64,000 bases of DNA from Seminavis robusta (GCA_903772945.1 CAICTM010000094.1:58740-122739), one strand, 5' to 3'. Shown: positions 31,505 through 44,215, counted from the first letter of the stretch. Numbers and translations: made by a program. The notes: a model not told the origin generated them from the sequence alone.

Positions 31505-32930
31505 CTTTGTTTGGGAGGAGGTACATGAATGAATCACAAATCGGTATCTTGCGGGATTTGGCTCACGGCACCGTACTAACATGTACACCGTACTAGTACC
31601 GTAATGTACTGTACTGTGCGAGCTACTAGCTAGTAGACTCCTGTACGAAAAATGGCGGCACTTCAGCATTCACCAAGACAGCGATACACAGCCGCGGTTC
31701 GAAACTCGAAACAACCAAACAACCAAACAACCAGCTCAATCAGCTCTCAATCAATGCCGGTACGAAGAGTAGACTCTACCGGTACCGGTAGCTGGTACAG
31801 ATACTGGTACTGTCTCTACTGTACAGTATTGTTGATTGTTGAGGGATTGATGAAATAAACCAAGTTTTTGGTCGAACTCTTTAGCTTGTGACGCACGCGG
31901 CGAACGCCAAGCTTCTGGTTAGCCAGTTTGGTGCCAATGGACACACCTTGAATCTTGAATGGCCCAATCAATCTTTAGGGGGATAGAAGGCCAGGTTCAG
32001 GGTTCCACCGGTAATATGTTCCACCAGCCACCAGCAGCAAGCTACCTACTATGATAGCTAGTTGAGGAAACTAAGTAAGTCTTTGCTGTTGCCATTCTTT
32101 CTTTCAACGAGAGAAGGCTGGCTTTGCTGTTGAGCTGCTGAGACGCATAAAGCTTTAGCCAGAGATCGTGCGAACAGCTGTGTGACTGTGTGAACCATTG
32201 GCAGGGTTAGTCATTTCAATAATTTTCATCAGATAGATTCTATCATCTGTTTACTACAGTTGCCAGATCTCTGCTCGCAGCTCTTGGCAGGCCTGAGGTG
32301 AAGCAAGGCGGGTGGTGATGTGATGTGATGTGATGTGATGATAGCTCGTTGAAGGAAAAGAGTTCTCAAGTAAGTCATTGTCTTCTTCTTTGCATCTCTT
32401 CCAGCTTCCAGCTTCCCGTTACAGGCCAGGAAGCTAGCCAGTTACCTAGCTCTGTAGTAGGCTGGTAGGCACCCATGAGTTGAAACTGGTTTCAGAGGCG
32501 GCTGCGTTGGCTGCCAACATACCAGCAGGATATATTGCCTCTTCTATTTATTTCAAAGTCGCATTCGAGACTTCGCCGTTTCGCACTTTCGCACGCTGCG
32601 GGGTCTTGAAATACTCCTAAACCGGTTTTGCTATGAGTTGGTCCCGCACAGGAGGAAAAAAGAAGAGGGGGGAGGAGGTTGGCGTCCAAATGCCAACCCA
32701 ATGATCTCCTCTGATGTCACCGCCGTTTCTCTGCTTAAATCTATGATGTCCTTAGGACGCCGATATACGTTCTTTTCTGAGGTTAAACTTTACTTCTATT
32801 TCCACACTCCCGAAAGCACTCGAAATTTCTTACTTAGAGCCCCGAAATTTCATCCCCTAACCTTACCAAACGTCTGAACGTTTTTCGCTCCAATGACATC
32901 AATTGATCATTTTATCGTGGAAGTGACACC
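31505..32930. other. Intergenic, no gene seen
   Basis: Contains ACCGGT/GGTACC palindrome clusters near 31780-31800 and a short (GATGT)n tract at about 32317-32340. No supported frame. The left end of the transposase-type gene's element, if it has one, should be here but I could not find terminal repeats. Confidence 0.45.
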
Positions 32931-35900
32931 ATGGCGAGCCGCCGTAATAAGCCAAAGCAAATCTCAGAGGCGCAATGGCGCTTTGTTTTGAAGACAAGAG
33001 ATGCAATTGACAATGACTGGAAGGGATTCTTCAAGCCGCCAAGGGATTGGCGCCGCATTGTCCCGACGAAAGGAGGTCGGTTCGACAGCATGATTCTTGA
33101 TCAGCGTGGAAGCAAGAGCACCGTAGAACAGTTCTATGTCAAACCCCTTGCTGTTTGGGTACCTCATATACTTGTACCAAACCATGTCCCATGTTGCGCA
33201 CACTGCAAGAAGAGAGATGCAGTTGATCTACAGAAATGCCGATGGGTGAACTGCCCAAAGGTTCTTTATGGAGTATCAAGAATTCGATATCTGGACACCG
33301 TGCTTTATCTCTGCACAAGATGTGGTAGACGTTTTGCTGGATATAACAAGGAGTCAATGCAACTTGACTCATCACTGTACTACGGCTTCTTCACATTCTA
33401 TTTGGGTCATGGATTTGCAGTTGACGAAGAGTTGCATGGCCTAATAATCGAGAGTTCATTCAAGGAAGCAACAGCTGCCATCGCGAAGAAGCTAGAACGA
33501 ATTGCGCATGTCACGTACTATGAAGATCACCAGCTTTATCTTACAGCAATCGGCCTAGATAAAATACGGCCAAGGAAGCGCCAGAGAACTATTCTGGAAA
33601 TGCTGCCAGCAGCTGAAACCACCAACCGTGAAGAGCAACGTCTGATTAACAAGATAAACAGGGCAACGGCAGACATTCGAAGCGCAAGATCGCGGGTGGA
33701 ATCTGCCCAGGGCCGTGCTACCAGTGACTGGACGTTTAAATCCATGCTATCCTCGAAAGACAACCACAACCATCATGGGTCCAAGAATTTTTTGAAAGGC
33801 CTTGGATCAACCAAAATTCGAAAACTGAGGGAAAATGGGATAGAGACCTGCTTCGAACTGCTTGCCGCAGATCCACGAGATTACAAGAGAACCATCAAGC
33901 CACTGCGCAACTGGAAGCTGATTGTTGAGAAGCATTATGACGGCTTGAAGCAAACAGTCACAGTGCGCAAAGAAGAAGTGACAGCTGCCATAGCTTCTTA
34001 CAATCGCAGTGTTGATGCCTTGTCAGATTACCGCCGCCAACATGGGATTTCTAATCAAGAGGAGGCAGAAGAATCCAAGGAGGAGGAGACTGCAGATAAT
34101 GGCCCTATTCCATTCTCCGAGTTTGGTTCAAAGCCGGGATATAATGGGAGAATCCTGTCCAAGTATCGTATTGACAGTTTGGTCATGAATTACTTCCAGC
34201 ACAGAAAAGCCTTCCAAGAAAGCAAGATGATTGGGTTGACAGCGACGCTTCTGAAGATTGACTTCAATTACAAGTTGGCGCAGAAGATCAGAGTGTGGAC
34301 CAAGCAGGGATGCAGCTTCCAGCCATACAAATGCATTGTCACCATTCAGAATGAAGATGGGTTGACAGTTTTCTGGAAAGCATTGAAGCACTCTGAATCA
34401 TTCAGCGAGATTGAAGAAGACTTGGTGCGTCTCCGGAATCGATTGAATGCCAATTGGCATGAAGATAGGAAACGGCCAAGCATGTGTCCAGTGGAAAACT
34501 CGATCAAGGTCATTTATGTTGACAACTGTTGCAATGTGAGGAAGATACTGAGAAAGCTGTTTGGCGACTCTGTACTCATTTTGCTTGATCCCTTTCATTG
34601 GTTGAAGAGATGGAACAAACTGATGGTTGATTGCTCTTCCCTTCAAGCTGGAATATTCCGAGGACTCATGTCCAGAGCTCTATTTGTCATTACTCCTCAG
34701 GAATTCGAGAGATCCAAGGAGAAGCTACAAGACAAGCTGAAGAGAGAACCAACCACTAAGGAGGTATTGAAGGAAGCGAATTCCATAATTCCTGACAAGG
34801 TGACTCTAAGGAGTAACATTGAAGCAGTGCTGAACTACGTCCAGAACAAAGATACAGAGACCTATCGCGTTTTGTCTCAGCGCCGAGCTGATGACAACTC
34901 ACCACGGCCTAAGCTCTTTTTCAAGAACTGGAAACTCACTGAGATTGTTCGAAAGCAGATGGTGCATGTTGACTCTGGATGTTTAAGCGACCCTCCAAGC
35001 AGCCTTGTCGATATCTTCCGACGCAACCCAAACAGTGACATTACGTACGTTGCTCGTGGTACAAACACCAATGAACGAGACAATTTGGATCTTGCATTGC
35101 TGCTACTAGCAACCTACATCGGTAAGTAATGATCCAGTGGTGCAATCAGCTTGAAGTGATTTACCATTGTCTAACTATTCAATCGCTACTAGGTATACAT
35201 CGCGCTGAGAGACTCATGTCTTGCTTCTTTGAGGAGCGCAATGACAGAAAGTCTGTTATCAGGCTTGGTGCCACTGATTTCAAGATATTAAATACAGAGA
35301 AGCTGCTGCTTCTTAATGCCTATGCCGAAAAGGTAGGATTCAAAGAGCCACCATACTCCCTACCAGCACCAAAGAAGGCAGATGGTCTTGCATCCGAATT
35401 CATGGGATTCTCTTACCAGTCAGTTCCAGAAACGACCGAAGTGTCCAATCCTACAGATGGTGCTGTAGACGCCTACGGCTCAGATGATAATGGCGAGGAA
35501 CAAGATGTGGCCAATGATGAAGATGAGGCCGTTCCCGAATCACAAGAAGAAATCCAGCGAGTTCTTGGTGGCCAATTGGGCGATGATTTAGATATCGAAG
35601 TATTTGCAAGCGAGGAGGAATACAATGAGGCCCAGCAGGCCGACACTCGCCGAACCCGGGAAGCAGTTCAATTGAATGAAGCGAATGAGCGAGCTGCTGC
35701 CAATGACAGAGCGAACAAAGCCCTGATCGAGCAAGAGTTGGCGAAGCTACTCCCAGCCAACAACAACAATGAGTCAACACTGCAGGCATTTCGCCGCCTC
35801 ACCAATCATTGTGAATGGATACCTCTTCGCTCTCCTGATAGCACAACTCCTGCAACTGACATTGACCATGCTGAAGCCCAGTTGTTTGATGAGTGGAAAA

Positions 35901-36703
35901 GCCGATACAACAGGGGTTCTCAAACAGGACCAAGGAGTTACAAATCATTTGAACGAGACTGGAATGCCGAAGTCTCACGGCGATTCAAGCTGTGGAGTAC
36001 GGAAGGTGACCAATCCGGTGTGGTTCAACTGCGATACAAGAGCCGCTCCCTTTTACAGCAGCACTATGACAAGGTGCAAGAGTTGAGTTCACTTCAAGCG
36101 GCACCAGCCGACAACGAAGCCCGACAACAGTTAGATCAGCAGCTACGGCAGAATAGACGTTCCCTTCCAGCATCAGCAGAACCGGTTATCCACAACACCA
36201 CTCCAGCTACTTACACCAACAATGGAGTTACTCCCTTTGGCAACCCAACTACTTTGAATCCTGAAGTTGCAGTTGGGGCTTTAGCGCTTGCTGCAGCTAA
36301 TGGAACTCTCACACCTGCTGTTGCCACTGCTGCTTACCGGGTTGCTCTAACAGCTGTTCCAGCCACAGCACCACCAAGACCAAGAAGAAGAATGATTTTC
36401 AGGAGCAGGAAGTATTGCAACAAGTGTGGCCACAAGAAGAGCGACCATGTCACTGCTGTGGAGGGAGTGGCACAGAGCTGCAAGAGAGACTACTGTGGAA
36501 GATGCATGGAGAGGAAACAGTTCCATGGCCCTAATGATGGCTTTGGTCCAATTTGCAGTAAAGAAATCCACACTAGACAAGTCTCTACTGTGGCAGATTG
36601 GTACCAAGCTACTGTAAGTTTGACTATTGTTACTTATGACACTTATTGGATAACAAACAACAACAATCTTACATGTGTTGCTTCCTTTTCTTTCCAGACA
36701 TGA
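32931..36703 (+). CDS. Large zinc-finger / DDE-like transposase-type protein
   Basis: Three exons by GT-AG rules: 32931-35121, 35193-36613, 36698-36703 (introns 71 and 84 bp); about 1205 residues. An N-terminal module with paired cysteines (C89/C92, C128/C131: CCAHC...YLCTRCG) resembles the DUF6729-like zinc module. A central region has KIDFNYK (D444), IYVDNCC (D531) and LLDPFHWLKRW (D553, H556), spaced like an RNase-H-fold DDE transposase core. Exon 2 begins IHRAERLMSCFFEERN, carries an acidic linker, and ends with a Cys/His zinc-finger (CNKCGHKKSDH...CGRCM...C). Proteins of this layout are usually transposon-encoded or domesticated. The second intron is a multiple of three with no stop, so retaining it only lengthens the protein. 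I found no terminal inverted repeats. Confidence 0.78.
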
Positions 36704-36710
36704 GACATTT

Positions 36711-37307
36711 TCAGGGCATTGAGTAAGCAAAGACTCCATTGTGGGCAGTGAGAGAAGCCCTGTGGATAATGTACTGCTGGCTACTGATCACCATCCCACT
36801 GAAGTTGTGTTTGTGCTTGCTCCAGCACTGAGTGTCAAACCAGTGACTCCACTCTGTAAGTAAGAACTCTTTGGCTTCCCACTCCCACACACCAAACTGA
36901 TTATAGAGAGCATCCCTCATAAGTGGTCTAACTATCATCCTGCACAACTCTTTCTTTGTCATAGGATCTCCTTCCTCCACTACCAAAGCAAGCAGAGCAA
37001 GGACATCACTGTACCACTCAGAGCTCTGCCTCGCTCCCCATCCAGTCATGGTCTCCAGAATCCAGGTCATGTCAGGTGTCATGGGCACAGCTTTTTCTTC
37101 CATTATGAGTTTCTCAACCATGACACTGGGAAGGTACTTTACCTTTAGCACAAAGTACTGACTGTACCTGTTTGCCCTGTCAGTTTCATCTACCAACAAA
37201 ACATATTTGAGTTCATAGCTCTGCCTGGTCTTCCGAATCTCATTGAATGGGTAGCGACTGTTAACATCTAGCCATTCCTTAAAAGCAACACTAGCACTAT
37301 GCAACAT
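36711..37307 (-). CDS. Unknown protein, tail-to-tail with the transposase-type gene
   Basis: A 198-residue frame, ATG at 37307, stopping only 7 bp from the stop of the plus-strand gene. It is rich in Trp and aromatic residues (WGARQSSEWY, FGVWEWEAKEF, WSHWFDTQCW) and looks globular, without signal peptide or membrane segment. I recognise no domain. The tight convergent placement suggests it may belong to the same mobile element, as in the piggyBac element at 5573-10423; that is inference. Additional exons upstream of 37307 are possible. Confidence 0.55.
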   Translation of the reverse strand: MLHSASVAFKEWLDVNSRYPFNEIRKTRQSYELKYVLLVDETDRANRYSQYFVLKVKYLPSVMVEKLIMEEKAVPMTPDMTWILETMTGWGARQSSEWYSDVLALLALVVEEGDPMTKKELCRMIVRPLMRDALYNQFGVWEWEAKEFLLTEWSHWFDTQCWSKHKHNFSGMVISSQQYIIHRASLTAHNGVFAYSMP

Positions 37308-38619
37308 GGTGAGGTACTAGCTTTGCTGTAGTTGACTGTGTAGTAGGAATCCAATGACTTGACGACGTTCGCGATCTTTCGTACGGAGATTCGAAAATGT
37401 GAGGTCGTTCGATTGCAGAGGTACGGTGCACCTCTGGGAATAAGTCTTCTATTGTTCCACAAGACTCCAACGGTGACAGAAAGACTCACGAGAGTTAGGC
37501 TCAATTTTTGAATCTTTCTAAGTAAGTGAGCTACAGTACGACTCTGCATAGTAAAGGGGTCTTGTATACGTTTTCCAGTACTATTGTCTGTAACCTCTAC
37601 TCGCTAACACCCCTAAACCCTGTGTAGTGATCGAGAACTCCGATTCCCTTCTCAAGAAGGCCGATGGTACAATGGCGCTCAGCCCCTTCCACACAAGCAC
37701 GAAGCGTTGAAGAGCTCTTGGATTCTGCAGTATCTTTGTAGCTTCTTTGCAGTCTTATTCCTTTCCTTGGTTGCCTGTACGTACTGGGCTCTAGTCGAAG
37801 AATGCTTGCCGCAGATGGTGCTGCTTGGCCACCTCAGCACGATCTTTGTCCTCAATTTTTAGAGTTGCCGCTTGAAGCAGAATTCAGCAATAAAAGAGCA
37901 CTGACGATGCCACCTCACAGGAGAGTTTCATGACGGTGGACGCATCATCGTTTGTTAGATTGCAAACCACTCGATACTACTTCTAACTAGCTAGCTATTT
38001 CCTAGCTAGCTGCGCATGCGGCCCCAGCGAAGAACCAGTACCAGCAGCCAGCAAAAACACTGCTGGAGGCCAGTTGCTTGTCTTGATCCTCTTCAGGGAG
38101 AATAGTTCTCCTTTAGCATGTGAATCGAATCGATCTCTGCCATGAGCACCTCTTGCCATACTAGTAGCTAGTACATGTATGTACCGGTAGCTGCCGCACC
38201 AATTTACCTACCCTTACCGTACCGGTACTAGCTACCGTTGCGAACGGGCGCACTGCATGCCTTGGTTTTTTGGCTGCTTCCCTCACGCACCTCGACGCTG
38301 CAGCTAGGAGCTAGCATCATCTGCTCCAATATATGAAAGCGGCCTATTCAATCTAGTCTAGTAGCTAGCTCGAGAATCCTTTTCAGTAGGCAACTTTATT
38401 CTTAGTATTAGATGTAGGAGCAGGATTATGTCCATAGAGGAGAAAGAAGAGACGTTAGGGCGGTGTATACATGGTATGTCATCCTCAGGAAGGAAGAACG
38501 AGGCATTGATGAATCCAGGAAGTGGATGTGCATGGCTGGAGCGAAGGATTTGTGCGGAATGGTAAGCACGGTAGAAACAATCAGCAAAGGGGCCGACGAA
38601 TGTATGTTGCCTTGGTTAG
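37308..38619. other. Intergenic, no gene seen
   Basis: Palindrome-rich, with GCTAGC and GGTACC clusters near 37985-38010 and 38175-38230. No supported frame. Confidence 0.5.
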
Positions 38620-39626
38620 TTAGGCAAACAAATTGTCAAAGAGATTGGCTTGTTCGTCGAGTGGTGTCGAGCTGTCAAAGTTCAGTGGCTCAAGATCCCA
38701 CATGGAAGAAAACTCCTGGACTTGGGCTGGAAAGTCCACGTCCAAGTTCTGGGAAAAGCGAGTGGGGTCCATTTTGAATGCCGGCATGACCATGTTGACC
38801 AAAGCACTGCTCGTACAAGCAGACTGTTCACCTGCTCCCATTTGTTGTTGTGGGATCATGGTAGGAACGGAATGATGGAAACGACCGGGATGCTGCTGCA
38901 TGCCAGGGTACATGGCAGCATGATCCGGTACGGAGGAGGGCATGGAGCAGGTCATAGTGGGCTGAGCATGGCCTGCCGCCATCCTTCCCTCCAGGTAGCT
39001 TTGCGTTCTCGACAAGGATGGGATCATCATGCTGCTTGGGGCGATGGCGGGTGCAGAGACCGTTCTTGACACTGGCTTGACATGGGTGGGTGACACTGGG
39101 TTGGCTTTGCTCGCAGCCGCAGAAGTAGTGGCAGCAAGGCCCGTCAAGCTATTGGACGAGTCACTCTTGGACTTGCGCTTAGCTTTGCCAATGCTCTGAG
39201 CGAGCTCGAGATCACCTCGCAGAAAGTCGTCATGGTAGAGAGCTGAAGGAGAAAACAGGGAAGCAAGACAGATAGATTAAGTTAGAAACGAGCCGTTGGT
39301 TTACAGTTCAGTTCAGTGCAAGGCAAAGAAAGGCAGCGCAACGAAGACTCACCACCACGATCAGGACCGTCTTGGATCTTTTTGAATCCATACTGGTTCA
39401 ACTGGCGGACCCAGCTGGAATACTTGAGCCTCATGAACCAAATGGGCATGGCCACAGTGGCGAACTTTTCCCTGTCATGGATCTTGAAGGCGCGGCCATG
39501 AGGTTGCCAAGAGATGATATGGCTGATCTTTTCATTGGGGTCGTTCTTGGTCAAGTCATCAATGTCAGTCAGCATCTTGTGGACCATCACAGGAAAGGAC
39601 GCATTGTTGGCGGCAGTGGGCGTCAT
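38620..39626 (-). CDS. Heat-shock transcription factor (HSF)
   Basis: Two exons on the minus strand: 39626-39353 and 39242-38620, joined by a 110-bp GT-AG intron (GTGAGT donor) that splits a Gly/Ala codon; about 298 residues. The HSF DNA-binding domain spans about residues 10-105: FPVMVHKMLTDI, IISWQPHGRAFKIHD, FATVAMPIWF, SSWVRQLNQYGFKKI, then YHDDFLRGDLELA. The recognition helix SWVRQLNQYGF is close to the canonical form, unlike the other HSF here. The C-terminal part is Ser/Ala/Met/Gln-rich and ends in an acidic, aromatic stretch (SMWDLEPLNFDSS...LFDNLFA) that resembles an activation domain. The ATG is at 39626. Confidence 0.92.
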
Positions 39627-42433
39627 GGTGGATAAATTGAAAGTTAGTTTGTAAGTTTAGATTGTTGGAAAAGTGATTGCTAATGCCTCTTTTTTTATCT
39701 TTCGCTTTTGCTTGTTGTGTGCCAAGATAGATTATGTGCAAGTCAACCTTTGCATCCTGTAGGTTGAGGATAGAGACTGGAGCTAGCTAGCTAGCTACTG
39801 GTACTTAGGATAGGCTACTAGCTAGCTAGCTACTGGAGCTCGCGGGCTAGAGCTAGATTTCTTGGGTTTCAGGCTGCACGAGTTCCCAGTGATTCTGGGT
39901 GCCTCTGTATGGTACGGTACGGTACGGTACTGTAGCTACTAGAGCGATCAAAGAACTGTCAATGGACTGTAGGCCACGTCGACTCTTATTGGACACTTCA
40001 CAGGAAAAAAATTGGTCTTCAGAAGAACATACAGGGATGTTAGCTCAACCGGCCTCTAAGCACGAGCTTCGGGTTTAACACCAGTTGAAGCGTTCAAGAA
40101 GAGCTCACGAAGCTTACAGCCGTTCCCCAGTTTGGCTGAAACCTCCTACTGACTACTGAACCTGTACTGTAAGAAGACAAAGTGGCATGTTCCGTAGTGG
40201 CATTATGGTAGCAAAGCACACCTCTCAAATAATAGCCAGTAATGGCCCCAATTCGGAGGCCAACTCTGACGCATGCGGTTCGCAGAATCCGTAATTTGGG
40301 GCTTGAAGTTCTTGAACGGACATTCGACGCGTTTCTCTCAAAATGTCCCACAGCACCCTTAGACAGAGAACTTCTGGTCACCAGTACAATAGCAAGAAAA
40401 CTTCTGGTCACAAGCTGGTCACAGAAGTTCACGACCGACGAAAAGAACACCAGGAGGACCTCCTGAATTCCTACCAGGTGTGGCTTCAGTATAGACGGGT
40501 CTGTACAGGTTTCATGGTTCGCTACTGACAAGCATGTACTCTTTTCACAACAGTGGACACCAAGCAGGATGGGCGACATCTCCGATCAATAACAGTTGCT
40601 CGAGTACTATGTTACCATAGGAGTAAGCAGAATCACCCATCGACTGAGTTGGAGAGGTGAACAAAAAATCGATGCGTCAAGCGATAAGAGTCTTGGAAAT
40701 CGGAAAGCAAACTTCCAGTTGAGTGACTTTCACTTTATTTATTTTTGGTGCTTGAAACGTAGTTTTTAAAGCTTAGTAACAAGTGCTCGGTGGCTTACGC
40801 CCAGAGCTCACCCAGATGATGTAAGAAGCCAAGAAGCGTGGAGACAATAGCCAATGGCATTGAAGAGGCATAAGATGTTTCGAAGTCCCGGCAATCTCTA
40901 GGTGTCTATTCTACTTATTGTGAGGTTCCTTCAAGACTTCATCTCTAGGACAAAATGTTTGGCACGACCCTTTTTGTCTGTCCTACACACATTTTATTGC
41001 CAATGCCTGCTATGAGTCTGGTTTTTTCATTCGCAGCTACATACCTGGTACACGTTCTGCTTTAAAAGGAAAGCCCGGTTCTGAGTGTCTAAGATGACAA
41101 AAAAATTAATGACACAAGGGAGCAATAATGTAACACTGGTTCAATGAAGTATTGAATATGGGGATTGGGACGATGTGCTTACCGGTGAAATCCTGCGTCA
41201 ACGTCATGGTTCAGTCTTCAGTCGAATGTGAAACTGATGATTTGCGTCAGCGTCCTCTCTAATCCCGATCTACAAGCAGCACGCACACACGCACAAGAAT
41301 GAGTTTCACCACGGCAGTGCGTTGGTGATCGGGTGTCTACTGGTGGCTGGTGGCTCTACTAATAGCTAGCTAGACTAATACCTTGCTAGCTATTGGAGGG
41401 TTTGCTCTTGCCTTGGCTTTGGCTGGTCGGATTTATAACGGCACGTGGTGTACATGAACTGCCCCTCAGCATCGTCAGATGCAAGACGATGTTTGTTGGG
41501 TCCGCTACTTCAGGGTTGCAACAGATGTGTGCTGTGTGGTGCTGCTTGCTTCTGGTGAAACCTCTGAAGAACTCGAATCAATGATGCCTATGCACGCACT
41601 TTGCATTATGAAGTTGGCCAAGAAACTAAAGCCACGGCTGACACTCGACTCAGACTAACTACCTGGTACATGTATTGGCTCACCGGATCACAGGAAATGG
41701 AAATGGTTCCTCCTCCCCCTCTCTAGCTAGATAGCAAGTTAGCCATGGCTGTATGATTAGTACGACGTGCGTGGTTGCTGAGGAACGGTGTCAGACAAGT
41801 TACCCTAGCTGCTGGGGTGGGGTTGGAGTGAGTCACACACAAACACTCCAGCTAGCTACTAGTGCACAGCTAGCAGGCAGGACGTACCGGTACCAGTACC
41901 GCACCGGTACCTACCAGCAGAGCTAAAAATGAAGTACCGGAGTCTCGCACCTCATGGAATTTTGAAAAGTGTGGAGCTGTATGTGCTTCCTTCACGCCAA
42001 CCTTGTGGCGGCATCATTCGTGTTTTCAACCTAACTGCTGGGCTCCGGCTAGCTTTGTTCGTGCTGGCTGACATGGATGAACCTATCTACCGCAAACAAG
42101 GCAAGGATTGGAGTGAGGGTCGTAGAGATGTAGCGGAAGTGCGATTATGCCATTTCCATACATCATGCAGACAGCGTCGGAGTATCGTGTACCATGATGG
42201 TACGACCAATGCCGCTTGAAATCATGAATTGCCAATAATGAAGGTAGCTAAAAGGATTAGCAAGCCGACTTGTGCCAAGAACCGGGCTCAACTACTACTG
42301 CAATGTATTGCTTTTGGGGCCACAAAGTCTCTGGACGACAGTAGCCCACGGAGCGAGGAACGAAACCACAACCGCAACTTCTAGCTAGCTAAGTAGTGCT
42401 GCAACCAGAGCACTCACTCACAGTCCAAACAAC
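39627..42433. other. Intergenic, 2.8 kb, no supported gene
   Basis: GCTAGC runs at about 39782-39840, a perfect (GGTAC)n tract near 39910-39930, and ACCGGT/GGTACC palindromes near 41885-41912. Several open frames below 165 codons have no recognisable content. Bases 40030-40090 have weak tRNA-like boxes but no cloverleaf. Confidence 0.45.
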
Positions 42434-44215
42434 ATGATCTTCAGTTCGATGGCGCCAATGACAGGCCTCTTTGGAGTTGCTGCCGCATTGGTTTTCTTTC
42501 CACAAAATGGTGTCGACGCTACGGGAGTTCGGAGCCACCGTCTTCTGGACACGGACAATGATGGAGCTGTGGATGTTCTCGCCGAGTTCAAAAACAGGAA
42601 CTTGCTACGAGATGACTTTGCGAACCCAATGCAAGTGTTGGAGTCCTTGGCAGGAGGAGGGAGGAAGAACTCCCTACAGGCAACCAGGACAATGACGTTG
42701 GATGGGATCACATTTTCCGTGGAAGCCAACGATTTGGTGGCATTGCCCAGTGTTTTTGCTGGCAATGCGAGGTATGTGTTGGATGGTATTCAGCAGCCAT
42801 CCCTGCCTTCCAATGTCTTGTACGCACCCAAAGACGACCCATCTGTTATGGTGGTGCTGTCTGCAGGTACTGGGCAATTCCAACGAGCCTTGCGTACAAA
42901 TCCCTCTACAGGTGGTGTGTCTTCTCTCTTGCCTATTTCAGAAGGATTGGATATTCAAGTCTTTGCCCAGGTGGTACGTTCTCAACTCTTTTTAAGATCT
43001 CAACTTGAACCGAACCCTGTAACTGAGGTACAGGTTGCTTGTTCTTTGCATCTAAAAATCATATCTTTCGCCTTCATTGTTGCTTGTACTTTACAGGATT
43101 CCAATGACATTGACACCACCAAGCTCTCACGGTTTGGTTACGGCGATACCCTCGAGCACACCAATGAACGAGCATTGCTGGAGCCACCTCCTCGTGCCTT
43201 GAAAGAGGAATGCGACTCGTTCAAGATAATCGAAGTGGCCATTGCCTATGAATCTCGTTTCTGTGAAGTCATGGGCGGCGAGGATCGGGCCAACCAAGTG
43301 GTGCAGGTGACAGTAGCTCAAGCCAGTCTCAAATTTGAAAAGCTATGCACCAAGCTCCGGCTCTCTCATTTGGAAGGTTACTGTGATGAAAGGAATGATC
43401 CTTACTCGCGCATGTTTGTCAGCAGTGTTTGTCGCAATGGTGACACCCAGTCCATCTTGGGGCTGTTCCGAGACTACTGGAAGACCAACCGTGCCCATAT
43501 CCCACGTGACATTGCACACCTGTTCCATGGGTTTCCTCATGCCAGTGGGACAGTAGGATGTGCCTGGGCGGCCAGCCTTTGCAATGATCATTTTGGATAT
43601 GGTGTCAATGAGTTGACATTTGGTGGCAATAACAATCCAACATTCTGGTCCATGCTATTTGCACATGAAATGGGCCATTCCGCTGGCGCAGGCCATGAAT
43701 GTTGTGGGTCTCTCATGGATGCCAGCATGTGTTCCGACCCAGGCTGCGACGAGTTCAGTGACACGGCTATTGCGTACATGGACTTTCACATGAATAGTGA
43801 AACCTGCATTAGCAGCACCGAGGAAGATGGGGTAGGAATCCAGCAGGCGCCACCAATGGTCAACCAAGACAATAATAATAATGAAGACACTGGATTTACC
43901 AATGATCCTGGATGGACCAGTTTGGATGGAACATGCAGGTAAGCCAGGGAACTGCATGTTGTACCCATCCCAAAATGACCTCATGCAATTGGCAGCATGC
44001 CACTCACAGATTGCTTTTCTTTTCTTTTCTTGTCTCCCATGCAGTGATCGCCTTGGGTACTGCAACCTCGTAAGTCCAAGTAAATTGTTTGTGTACCACA
44101 GCCATCACATCATCATGACAGCATGCCACTCACATATAAGATTCTATGCTTCTGTCATCAGGGACCCTGCTGCGAGGGATTGAATTGTTACAACCGATTC
44201 ATCTGCTTGGATTAA
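42434..44215 (+). CDS. Secreted zinc metallopeptidase, reprolysin/M12-like
   Basis: Four exons by GT-AG rules: 42434-42970, 43097-43938, 44045-44069, 44162-44215; about 485 residues. An N-terminal hydrophobic segment (residues about 8-30) suggests secretion. A prodomain-like part is followed by a catalytic domain with the extended zinc motif HEMGHSAGAGHE (first His near residue 369), i.e. HExxHxxxxxH as in ADAM/reprolysin and related metzincins; a Met (CGSLMDASM) follows and can serve as the Met-turn. The last two exons encode RLGYCNLGPCCEGLNCYN, a compact Cys-rich tail with a CCxGLxC motif. The first intron (126 bp) is a multiple of three without stops, so its retention keeps the frame. Likely role is extracellular proteolysis, for example of cell-wall or mating-related proteins, which is inference. 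Confidence 0.82.

Noticed and set aside
32000-38000. Terminal inverted repeats around the large transposase-type gene
   Set aside because: Only short matches such as GGGGTCTTG (near 32598 and 37557, same orientation) were found, which is not sufficient.
40030-40090. tRNA-like boxes (TAGCTCAACCGG and GGGTTTAACACC)
   Set aside because: No acceptor or anticodon stem can be paired; the boxes alone are not enough.
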